From Sisyra terminalis (Eukaryota > Arthropoda > Insecta > Neuroptera > Sisyridae): a stretch of 64,000 nucleotides of DNA. Below are positions 45,425 through 55,546 of the stretch, piece after piece (positions within the stretch are counted from its first letter, which is position 1; each line of letters begins with the position of its first letter). The DNA is taken from positions 3,224,001 to 3,288,000 of the forward strand of contig OY292275.1 in NCBI GenBank assembly GCA_958496175.1, written 5' to 3'. The notes under the pieces are model-generated. The model was not told the DNA's origin. It did not search any database and saw only the letters and a list, made by a program, of their open reading frames with translations. The position numbers and the translations under genes are program-made.

Positions 45425-47050
45425 CAGCGAATTGTTGTGGAATGAGGTGCTTTAAACGTGAATATAATTAATAACGCTATTCATACGACGGCGAAGTGGT
45501 AATAATTATTTTGTGACAAACAACACGTTTTGAATGCGGCAAAAGGGCGATGCAATCATGACGTTTCAGTGCCGAGGACAGGTATAGAGCAGGTACATAT
45601 ATTTGCATTACGCCAGACTAGTTAATTACCGATGTTGGCATCATTCTTGCTGATATCATAATCCCTCATAAAGGTTATTATTATACGACAGACTCATTAG
45701 CGATGCGAGCCAAGCGAGCTTGAGATGAAGCTCCAGGAACCGGCATTGATGTTCACGCGTCACACATTAGCCGCGCCTTTGATCTGCACGACGCGTCGCA
45801 TCGCACCCTACCACCCCACGAAAGCTCAAAGCTCACCCGTCCGGAAATCCTTACACCCCCGTTCGTCTACATGTTGTCATATGACTCGTAAACAATGCTC
45901 ATTTCCTTGCAAGCCTCTCGACGAAAATTATGAAATATCAAACTTAAAATTTCCACACTCTACAGGATGGATTGCAAAGCAATGATCTACAAAAAAAGAA
46001 AAATCCCATCAATATTTACTTTACTTCTGTATTATAAAAATTAATATTACATTTTATCAAGAAACAACACCATTTTTTTGGTAGATCTCTTTTTTACCAT
46101 TCATTTTTCACGTTTGCTCCATGTATTTTGATCTCACCTTGTATATACGGCGACATCAAAGACACAAGTGGTACAACAGCCTGAAACGTAACAGTTGCTC
46201 CAATTAAATCTTTGAAAATTTCAACAATCGATTCGAAACTCGTTACGAATTTCACGCTGTTGTTCGACGATGATTAAAACGACATCAACAGAGTTCATAA
46301 TGAGTTTAGCCAAAAACCTTCGATTGTAATTACGTCGTAAACAATTTACCTAGTACCTGCCTCCCTCCGTAAATTTCGGAACGAAACAAAACTTTTTTCA
46401 TTTGAGAAAAATTTTAATAATATTTTTCCTATTTGCTGTTTCACAAGTTTTCACACTTCGCAGGTAAGTGCAGCAATAAATAATTTTCCAAGTTAACACT
46501 TTCGCACCAAAAATTGTTTACCAAATTAACGATTGTAGCCGCAATAATTGAAAATGAAGGAAAGAAATGCAATTTTAACGTTTGTCGAATTGGTATTGCG
46601 TTTTTTTCTTGAACGTCGAATCAACAAATCAAAAAAGTTTTTTAATATTTTTCGTTTCAAAATTACAATATCGCGAATTTTTCTTTCAATACCTCTCATA
46701 AATATGCTATTGCTAAAGTATAGTTTTTCCAAATTTTCTTTTTAATTTTTTAGCAACTTTTAAAAGTGTCGGTAAAGTCAATAGCTATTTTCTCTGACAA
46801 TTCGTTGGAGGAATTTTCTTGACCTACTTAGAATTGTGTAATTAAATGAATTGTATTTGACAGTTATTCGAATTTTATGGACATTATCACCTAATAACGC
46901 CTGAGGTGCATAAAAACTCTTATTTTTCATTTAATTCGTAAGAAAAAATTCAAAAGTATACAAATCTGTAAGTACTATAAATTTCAAGTTTCCATCGACA
47001 ATATTAAATGTTTAATTTAAACAATTAGAAGTCAATCCGGATTTTGCAAT
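45425..47050. other. TE-poor segment with a GC-raised island, no gene recognised
   Basis: Positions about 45440-45900 are comparatively GC-rich, with ACGACGCGTCGCATCGCACC near 45788. The 86-codon plus-strand frame at 45725 has no family signature. The rest is AT-rich. No repeat similarity is seen within the window. Candidate conserved non-coding DNA. Confidence 0.4.
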
Positions 47051-47057
47051 CGCAAAA

Positions 47058-47640
47058 ATGTTTCTTTCGTCAAATATAATCGCTAAAGCTGAAAAAGCAA
47101 AAGAAAATTTAATACCTGCACAGTCTACAACTGTATATTGTCAAGAGTATAGCAATTTTACCCGTTGGAAAAACGAAAATAATGCAGATGTGTGTAAAAA
47201 TGTCTTTCAGGAACTGATTGGAATTATCATTCTGGATTCTTAATTTCGGTGAATTTCATAATTTTGTTTGTTTTAGTCGGAGGAATAAAGCCCAAACAGT
47301 CTATGGACTAAGTACTCTCAAATTAAAGGAATGATAATTGCCAATGAAAATATAAACATAGGCAAGTACAGCCAATTTTAAGCTATTTTAAAAGTAAAAG
47401 AATATATGTGATTTATTAAGAAAGCGCCTAACGCAGTTCATTTCTTATGCAGAAAGTGGTTTTGGTGATGGGTGTTTTTGGTGGTTTGTGGTGGAATGAA
47501 ATGGTCAAGATTACAATAGATCAAATTGAAGACAAAGAGCCTTCTACTTTTCAACTACAAATTCAATTACATGTAATGAAAAACTGTGTAAACTACAAAT
47601 GTAATACAATAGGAAATCATATACAAAGAGGAAGTTTAAG
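47058..47640 (+). pseudogene. Crypton-like tyrosine recombinase remnant
   Basis: The first block (47058-47240) translates as KAKENLIPAQSTTVYCQEYS, then NFTRWKNENNADV, resembling the N-terminal SAM-like segment of insect Crypton/tyrosine-recombinase proteins. A second block (about 47299-47383) gives SLWTKYSQIKGMIIANENIN then IGKYSQF and a stop. A third (47447-47545) gives VVLVMGVFGGLWWNEMVKIT then IDQIEDKEPS, matching the stretch around the first catalytic arginine (usually ..MGVFGACRR.EL..M.IDDIED). Here the arginines are replaced by tryptophans, so the catalytic Arg is gone. The C-terminal HxxR and Tyr motifs were not found. Stops and shifts separate the blocks. Family assignment is from memory of block order and is fairly secure; the exact Crypton subgroup is not. 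Confidence 0.65.
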
Positions 47641-48440
47641 ACGAAAAGAAAATCAGAGAAACAAAAAAAAGGCCGAAGGGGCCGAAAGTATTGTTAAATT
47701 GAAAAAGAATTAAAAAAGCTCCGTGCGATGAGTTTTGAGGAAAAACATTGAAATAGGAAGTTTGATTGATGCGTGGGTGAAAGTAAGAGCAACTATCTGT
47801 CTTTTCTTGTCTACTAGAATGGATCATTGCATGTTAAATGGGTAGAAATCCAGGTTATCAAATAAAGATGGATTAAGTTTATAATTTCTACAAGGTACAA
47901 AGAAAACTTCAACTTTCTTTTCATTAAAATTTTATGACTAATCTTCTATTTTTTCAGACCCTGACCAAAATTATAAATAGGTATTGAAAGAAACCAAAAA
48001 CCGATATAAAAGATCAATAGTAATTGAGAATTAGCCACTCCAATACTTCTACACTTATCGATTTTATTAACTCTAGATCTTGACAATTATAAAGCGGCAT
48101 TAAATAACAAGATAATTCACAAGAGAAAATTTATATGACGGGACACAACCGTAAAAAAAGATTGCATGTAGAAGAAGGAAAGTAAGGGGAAGACCAAATA
48201 AAAATGGAAGCGAAATAAGCAGTGGCTTTCAACGAAGGTGCTATCGTTAGTCGTTGCGAACAACTTCCTGCTATAGTAACGGCGTCACACTATTAAAATT
48301 CAGTCTATCCAATAAAAGTCAAAAATTACTACTAAAAATTCGCTTGTATAAAAAATGTTATCTTTGCTTCTCACAAATAATCAAAAACAAATTATACCAT
48401 GGAAAAACGACTGCTGGTCAAATTTTTTAACAACCCTCAA
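47641..48440. other. AT-rich DNA, nothing assigned
   Basis: No gene or structured repeat that I can support. It may hold further decayed sequence of the recombinase remnant. Confidence 0.35.
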
Positions 48441-48444
48441 ATCA

Positions 48445-50135
48445 AAAGATAACTCCCTCTGAAAAATAACAAAACGTTTCACAAAACAGCGTAAAGGAAA
48501 TAAAATTAGGAAATAAAACCGCTTACTCAAATAAAGAAAAAGCCCAACTACTAGCTACATGGTTTGAAACTGTTCAAGAGCAAAATCTCAACCTAGACAA
48601 CCCAAACCAAAACAATAAAATGACCAACTATGTTGCAGATTTCTTAACAACAACTACTGAAGACTATGCATACTTTGACTACGTCAAACCTAAAGAAATA
48701 AAATACATCGTTAAAAAATTAAGAAAACAATAAAGCCCCAGGAATAGATAATATCAATGCCAAGGTACTGAAAAACCTTTCGATCCTCAAACCTGGTAAA
48801 CCAACATTCAGTCCCACTAGTTATAGACCTATCAGTCTACTAACAACCTTAAGCAAAATCGCCGAACGAACTATCCTAAGGCGAATAAATGGGCATGTTA
48901 ACAAAGAAAAAATACTAATGCCCGAATAGTTTGGATTCAGATCCAGGCATTCCACAACAATGCAACTCTACAGAATATGTGACCATATAGCTGACGCCTT
49001 TAACAGTAATAAACACACGGGAATGACTCTACTTCACATAGAAAAGGCTTTTCATACTCTATGACATGAAGAGCTAATAAACAAACTAATTAAAATGAAA
49101 TTTCCCAGATACATTATAATAATAATATGGAGTTATCTCAAAGAGCGCCATTTGCTGTGCAAATCAAAAATGAAATGTCTAATAACAGATTAAGGCTGGA
49201 GTCTCTCAAGAGTCAATTATGGGAACTATTTTATTTATTCTATGTATAAATTATATCCCGCGGACACCCGAACATTTCCTTTCCCTATATGCTGACGATA
49301 CAGCAATTTTTGCATCGGCCTGAAGAGCTGATACAGTGACCAATAGAATAATCAAAGCCTTAAAAAGAATAATGATATTTTTTTAAGAAAATGGAAAATA
49401 AAGGTCAATGATTACAAAACTAAAGCGATCCTATTCACTAGAAGATGATCTAACAAGCATAAAAAGGTTTTAATAAATGAAAAGAATATAGAATGGGCTA
49501 AAATAGTTAGATACTTGGGGATGCAACTGGATTCCAGACTCAACTTTGCTGAACACATCAAACTAATTAAAAAAACAAATTAATGGCCTGAACTAACATT
49601 TTATACTCATTGCTAAACAGACAATCTGGGCTGTCTTCCAACAATAAATTAATAATTTAAAAAACAGTGCTCAGACCAGTGCTTACATATCCATGTCCAG
49701 TCTGGATATCAATAAGCAATACCAAATATCTGACAATACAAAGAGTTCAAAATAAATTACTAAGAATGCTGGGAAACTACCCAGCCAAATACAAGGTATA
49801 TGGTCTTCATGAGGAATTAAGGATACTACTGCTAGACTTATATATCCTCGCTTTGTCCGGAAATTTTACGGAAATTGTAAAAGTGCTTCTAGCCAAATAA
49901 TTAGAGGCATCAGTGGTTACATCTTCGATAACCTACTCTACAAATACTGAAAATATAAAAATAAAAAAAATAAGACATATGGTCTTGAAAGCAGGAACAA
50001 GATTCGGGGATTTTTAAGAATTACCATCTATTTTTCCCAACTCAAATAAACAACTACAATATCGTAAACTAATCTCTCTATCCTAAATCAGGATCTACAG
50101 ACGCTGCTTTGATGGTTTATGCAAGGTACATAGCA
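48445..50135 (+). pseudogene. Jockey-like LINE polyprotein remnant (RT domain)
   Basis: Plus-strand translation in shifting frames gives NKTAYSNKEKAQLLATWFET near 48520, then KPKEIKYIVKKLRK with the following SPG(N)R/NAKVLKN pieces near 48690-48780. It continues [55 protein letters not shown], then a degraded GVSQES-type block near 49200, LSLYADDTAIFAS-like sequence at 49290-49315, and LRKWKIKVNDYKTKAILFT near 49385. C-terminal blocks are KIVRYLGMQLDSRLNFAEHI, VLRPVLTYPCPVWI and YKVYGLHEELRI. This is the order of Jockey-clade pol. The stretch between NAKVLKNL and LKPGKP is shorter than in intact elements, indicating an internal deletion of around 40-60 codons. Many stops make it inactive. Its 3' end abuts a palindrome arm at 50141. 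Confidence 0.85.
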
Positions 50136-50140
50136 GAAAT

Positions 50141-50606
50141 AGGACCTGTGAAAAATATCAAAAACTTGTATAGAGATAAGTTATAGGAAACAAAGTGCTC
50201 TACAAAAAATATCCTATAAAATTTTCTCATAAAATTGATGGTTGCGTCAAAAAATTGAAAAAATATTAAAATTTCTCTTTAGTTCAACTTTGACCTCGAA
50301 TAACTTTTGAAGAAATAAATATATCAAAAACTTGTACGAGACCTTTTTTGTAGATCATTCAATTTTCTACATGAATATACCTTGGTCATTCCGAAATATT
50401 GTCACCAACGTGAGCCATAAAATTCCAAAGTGCAAGAGAATATTGTCGCCATGTTATTGAAATGGAAAATCGAAATTTACGATGCGGCACCTGTTAAAAT
50501 TAATATTAAAAGCTTAAACTTTCACCGGATTTTTTTTTGTCACTTCCAGAAATATTGTCGGTATAATCAAGAGAAAAAAAATCATCATTTTTTTTTTGAA
50601 TCAGTC
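50141..50606 (-). repeat. Single isolated arm of palindromic element P2 family (P3)
   Basis: This 466-bp block matches the right arm of P2 (22906-23369) from the loop-side AGGACCTGTGAAAAATATCA through AGACCTTTTTTGTAGAT, TGGTCATTCCGAAATATTGT, CACCAACGTGAGC and CGATGCGGCACCT to the terminal GAATCAGTC followed by TA. There is no left arm: the block starts almost exactly where the arm meets the loop in P2, and LINE-derived sequence precedes it. Confidence 0.9.
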
Positions 50607-53099
50607 TAATGTATCCAATAAAAACCATTGGTTATGTATCACTATTGTTGAATAAACTTTGCGACCAAAAAAAAAAAATAGATTTTTCTACAAGTAAATA
50701 AACTCATTTTACAAATATTTATGTTTACTTAAATCAACTATCGTTTCGCAACCCCCAACGAGCGACGCTATTCATAAGCCAGGCCTGGCCGGTTTCGACG
50801 CTAAAACAAACAAAATTTTGATTAGCAATTTGAAATTATTATTGAAACTCTCGATAAAAAATTAACGAGGTTGAATAATAATTAAAAACAGACGCGGAAA
50901 AACGGAAAAACAACCCTTGCTTCGTTACACGTCCGCATTCACACCCCCGCGCTGTACGATCGCCATTAAACACAGCAGCTTTCCACAACTTTTCCAACTG
51001 AATCGATTCCAATATACATATACAAATCATACGATAATTCTCATGTTGATATCGAACATTACGCGAAAACCTCGTCAATATTTCATGGCGACCGCAAATT
51101 TAATTTGAAAATTTCCAATAAAAATCGCTTAAGAATATTTTAATTGAAAATAAAAAGGAGCGATATTTTAATTTCTTTGCCGCTCGTATTTTGCCGGCTT
51201 TTATTTGTCCCAGTTGGGATGGAGTATGTGTTCATGTCGTATTTTTTAAGCCAATAAAAATAATTCAGTTTTATAACACAATTATTTTGTATGTGTTAGT
51301 AGTAGAGGGTGTTTTTTTATTTCTCGTTCGTCTTTGCATTTTTATGTGGAAATCTAAATTTATGAGACGCCCCGCTTGAGAAGTTGCTGAATTTTTTATG
51401 TTTCTTTCCGTATGCTTAAATTTAAGTGTAGGGAAAAAAATTTCGTGTATAAAATGAACTTTAACCTGCTTTAAATGTCTTGATTGTGCTTTGAAACACC
51501 TGTAGAACAAGGACATTTTATTTTTCTCAAGTTTTCCACTGAAATCCTTTGGTAACTATTATTACGCCAAAAATAATCACAGAGGGGTTTACGGTTTTTA
51601 TATTTGGTGATGTGTGAATGGAATGATTTAGGAAACTTTTTTCATTAGAGTCGATTGTTGCCTTATTCCAATAGCAATTATATGAAGACATTCTCTATGA
51701 AAGAATTAATTAATTTTTGAGTTCCCTCTCGACCAAATATTAACGTTTATTACACTCAAGTTCTTCATCTTCCACGGCTATTTGGACACCCTTTGACAAC
51801 ATAATAAAATCAATTCCAAAGAAAGTTTTTCATGGTTTTGTGCTGAAAAAAAAAATGTTTTTTAACAAACTATTGATTTTCAAATAAGAATAAAAGTATT
51901 GTTTTCCTTGCAATATTTGGACAAAAAACCAGCCAATTTCAAAAAGGGTTGCACACCACCGATAAAATTGATGAGAAGAAAAGAAAAAAAAATCACAAAC
52001 AACAAAAATTATTGACGTTTTTGTGTAAAGTATATATTTTTTTTTCTTTCTCTTTTTTCTAAATTGAAGCTGAGAAAATCGAATCAAAAGAATTTCACCC
52101 TTTGAACTTTCCGAAAGCCTTTCCCCCAATTTTATATTGGAAATTTTCGTTAATGAAATAGTTTTGTGAGATAAGTTTGGACGTGGAACGTAAATCAAGC
52201 CACGAGATGCGTCAATCTTCGGCAAAATATTGCAAATCTAAAAATGCCACAAACAATCCCCGTCATTAGCGTTGATCTCTATTCGCGAGGAATTTTCGCA
52301 CGAAATTTATCAGCAACCGAATATTACGTTTCAGTGTATGGTACACATATGTCTATAGTGAAACTTTTCTTCAATCTTCTATATTCGAGTAAACTAAGGT
52401 ATAACAATGAATCGGCGCCTGATTACATAGAAAATTTAAAATCTTAGTAAACTTTTTCGAGGTTTAATATTTCCAAACTTTATTCTTAATCCTTGACAAA
52501 CTACGTTTTTTTTTTGTCAATTCACCAAATAGTACAGTCGTGGAAGAGAATTTTATTAGTGAACTTCCTTTAGTGAATGTAAAAGCCAATTTTTTATTAA
52601 TTGATAGATCAACTCCCAAACATGATTTCTACCAAAATATCTGTCATCGAGGAGTGCCGTGTTCCCCCTAAAAATTGATTTTCCGGGAAAAAAATTCTTT
52701 TGAACCGTGCTAGAAACGAAAAAGTTATTACCGAAATGAAGGAAGAGGATGTTTCCTATAAAAAGAGTTCTTTTCCATAAATTTCTAGAGATTTTCCATA
52801 AATGCCGGAAGCTTAGAGGCATGTTGAAATCATTAGATTTAAAATTCCTTTAAAGGGGGGAGGTTTTAATTTTATTTGATTTTTTTTAAATTAAATGCTT
52901 CATATCTTGAGAATATTGTGTCAAAATTTCAAGTCGATTGGAACAAAATTGATGAATATCAACTTTCCGTACGTATAAGCCGAACAGAGCAGGATACACT
53001 AAAAGACATACAAAGAGGTCAAAATAATATTTTTTCGTTGACTTTGAACAGTTATACTGTGTATAAAATACATAGGACAGAATGTTTATATATCCTATA
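50607..53099. other. Mostly TE-poor segment, no gene recognised
   Basis: Positions about 50720-51450 are less AT-rich, with short open frames on both strands and no signatures. The minus-strand 131-codon frame at 51830-52225 is lysine- and phenylalanine-rich and looks accidental. Around 52845-53095 the sequence has a repeat-like character (AAAGGGGGGAGGTTTTAA, then a 75-codon frame), perhaps the edge of another interspersed element, without definable ends. Confidence 0.4.
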
Positions 53100-53592
53100 C
53101 TAGCTGATCCGGCGAACTTTGTTCCGCCCTATAGGCAACAAATGATCACATTTTTTAACTTTTTAAATAAGAATAATTGTAAATAAAAAAATCTATTAAT
53201 TCAGTGATTTTTTATTTTCCATTTACTTTTTTGCATGGGTTGCACATTTCAGTGTAGCACCTTGTGATAAACGATATTTTTGGTTTTTTTATCAGGCGCG
53301 AAAACAAATAACGCAGAGGGTCTTCCGACCCGTGAACATGTCACATATAATTAACCATGGGAAAAACATGGATGTTGTAGATTAAGACCACAAACTTTCA
53401 AGGATTGGCCTTGTGATTTATTTACAGTCATAGCGAATGCAAGACGGATCGGAAATCGGAACGGGATAAAAAGTATCCTATGTCCTTCGCCAAGTTCTTA
53501 GCCACCTTTCTACCAATTTTCAGTCAAATCGGTTCACCCGTGCTTGAGTTATAAATAGTATAACTAACACGACTTTCTTTTATATATATAGA
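53100..53592 (-). mobile_element. Short Helitron H5 (minus strand), 493 bp
   Basis: The minus-strand 5' end TCTATATATATAAAAGAAAG starts at 53592 and continues TCGTGTTAGTTATACTATTT. The 3' end is CTAG at 53100-53103. It is preceded by a hairpin with GGCGGAAC and GTTCGCC arms around AAA (53111-53128), about 7 bases before the terminus. Plus-strand neighbours are A at 53099 and T at 53593, as expected for insertion between A and T. It shares its 5' end type with H1, not with H2-H4. Non-autonomous; no coding. Confidence 0.85.
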
Positions 53593-54305
53593 TAAAAAAT
53601 ATGGTCAAGTCCAATAAAGTCGGTCTAAATTATGACTAAAAAAAGTCGAAAGTTATCAAATACTCGCGTCAAAATAACAGAAGTTAAGAGTTTAGATTTT
53701 TGAATATTAGTTGGAATCCCATTGTTTCCCATTGGAATCCCATCTCATTGTTTCGATTCCCGAATGAACCTTTTCCCAAAAACAATTTTGTGAAAAAAAA
53801 GTCTAATTTAAGATTCGAACCCACGTCTCTTTTATTTAGAGCATAAGAATGTCAGATACGTAAGCGAATGCGGTATGAACGTATAATTAATCCCAAAGTA
53901 TAAATAAAAGAGCTTTCATAGCGAAGGCATTTATATATATTTTTTAAAATGAAAAGCACTTATTGTGACATAACTGTACTAGTTAGACCTATGCTGTCGC
54001 TCTATTTTTTGTAGATAATAATATGTTCTACAAAATCGTAGAACATTATTTTGTTTTATAACCAATAGCTTTCGCAGCGCACGCGATAAAATAATGTTTT
54101 TTGGTAATTTTTTCAGACCTCGGGTTATATTATTGGAGTTTTAGTATAGATCCCTAACTTTTTTGAAAATTTAATATAGCCTATGTTCTCTGGAAATAGT
54201 GTAGCTTGCCAACAGTGAAAGAATTTTTCAAATCGGCAAGTAGTTTCGGAGCCTATTCAAAGCAAACAAACAATCAAATCTTTCCTCTTTATAGTAATAG
54301 ATAGA
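53593..54305 (-). mobile_element. Helitron H6 5' portion (minus strand)
   Basis: The minus-strand 5' end TCTATCTATTACTATAAAGA starts at 54305. Sequence at 53885-54300 matches H3 36990-37411, and 53593-53760 matches H2/H3 interior (GGTCWAGTCCAATAAA-type phrases, GAATATTAGTTGGAATCCC). The middle is shorter than in H3. The 3' end was not found: the left side is taken over by Helitron H5. At 53806-53885 it contains a tRNA-like module. Directly to the right begins the truncated DUF7869 copy. Confidence 0.7.
53806..53885 (-). other. tRNA-like (Pol III box-like) module inside Helitron H6
   Basis: On the minus strand the order is CGCTTACGTATCTGACATTC, then TTATGCTC, an A-rich spacer, then GACGTGGGTTCGAATCTTA. 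GGGTTCGAATC matches a Pol III B box. The first part resembles a tRNA D-arm to anticodon-arm stretch (..GCATCTGAC..). The related segment in H2 (33205-33245, minus strand) reads TAGCGTAATGGCTTACC then TATCTGACATTC, closer to an A box. There is no full cloverleaf, so I call it tRNA-derived or tRNA-like, not a tRNA gene. Confidence 0.45.
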
Positions 54306-55189
54306 TTGCTATAGCTTGTCAACTTAAACATTCACTGTCACAATGATGGATTAAATTCCTTTTATTATTTTATAGAAATTGATTCCAAAAAGGCACCCAA
54401 CACTGTCTGTTCTTTGTTCATTTTGTTTAAAGATAAGTTACAAAATTTACCTAATATTAAGAAGATAGTACTTTTTTCTGATGCTTGTGGAGGCCAAAAT
54501 AAAAATATAACAGAGGTAATGTTCTCCACATTGCTGGCCAAAAGCTTAAACATTACAATTGAACATATATTTCCAGTAAGAGGCCACTCTTATAACCAAT
54601 GTGACAGAAATTTCGGAAGATATGGCATATTGCTAAAATCTGTGGAAACTATTGAGTCAGCTGAACAATACTTGAAAGTGATATCATCAGCAAGAAACAA
54701 TCCTAGCCCCGTTCAATGCATTGATGGCTAGCTACCTTGAAGATTGGAATATAGGTTTACAGGTCTTCTTGTCTAAGACACCCACAGCCACTGGAAAAAA
54801 CAAAGCTCGGTTTGCTATACAACGATATGTTAAACTAGACTTTAGTCCTGAAGGAGTGATAACGACCTCAAGATTTCATGCATTCCTGGATCTTAATTTT
54901 ACATTTGAGAAGAATGTTTTGCCAGTAAGCAAACATGATTTGAATTTGCAGCAGGTAGAAAAACCTGAAGTAAAAGACGTAAAGATTAGGGACGTTTTAT
55001 CCTTGACAACTTTAATGAAACCTGAAAATGCTGAGTGGTTGAAACAGATCCTGACCTTCCAAGTAGGCCTGAAAGATCAGGTTGGACCGTTCAGGAGGCC
55101 GGTTGCAGCTGATTCGGAAGATTCCCTTCAATCTAGTGAATATTTTGATGAATTAAAAACACGAAAACCAAAAAAAAAATGATTAAGAA
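54306..55189 (+). pseudogene. DUF7869-like protein, truncated and frameshifted (copy 2)
   Basis: Near-identical to copy 1 from its residue about 62 onward. The first bases translate as LL, a stop, then LVNLNIHCHNDG, so the frame is already broken. The run VCSMFILFKDKLQ-type, VLFSDACGGQNKNITEVMFS and HIFPVRGHSYNQCDRNFG is kept, with the frame ending at the same TAG (54729-54731). The second frame MMASYLEDWNIGLQVFLSKT continues to 55182, reading 17 codons past the point where copy 1 stops (copy 1 has TAA in place of CAA), ending TRKPKKK. The 5' third and left terminus are missing because Helitron H6 abuts at 54305. Confidence 0.8.
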
Positions 55190-55546
55190 AGTTGAATATT
55201 TGAACGGTGATTGTTATAAATACACATGTTTAACTTACATTTTAATTAAAAATAATTATATAAGTATTCAAATTGTCAGTAATTTTCCTTAAAAATTAAT
55301 AGTAAAATTAACGTCCTATCTGTTTTACCAGCTAGGTGCAACAAGGGCGGATAGGACAAATAAAAAAAAAATTACGATATTTCTGATTGCTTTAAAATAG
55401 TTATAATACCTTGATCCTTTTACTAAATCATTGGCCAAATAAATAATAAAGTTAATGTAAGTCAAATTATAAGTATTAAAATAAAATAAGACATTAAAAC
55501 TTTCATTATCATATTTCTCGAAACTCTTGTACCCAATGCTTCAATT
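54306..55546 (+). mobile_element. DUF7869-encoding element, copy 2 (left end lost)
   Basis: It is collinear with copy 1 through the gene, the internal repeat AGGTGCAACAAGGGCGG at 55334-55350, the uninterrupted Helitron target site (55433-55452) and the right terminus TTGTACCCAATGCTTCAATT ending at 55546. Near the right end it lacks the ATTTTACATCATACGCC stretch that copy 1 has between CTCGAAACTCT and TTGTTGTACCC, so part of the right inverted repeat is deleted. Confidence 0.8.

Noticed and set aside
51830..52225. 131-codon minus-strand frame
   Set aside because: Dominated by A/T homopolymer-encoded K, F and I residues. No domain is recognised, and it is probably chance.
53806..53885. A functional tRNA gene
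   Set aside because: Only B-box and partial D/anticodon-like sequence can be seen, with no closing acceptor stem. It sits in a Helitron and is recorded as a tRNA-like module only.
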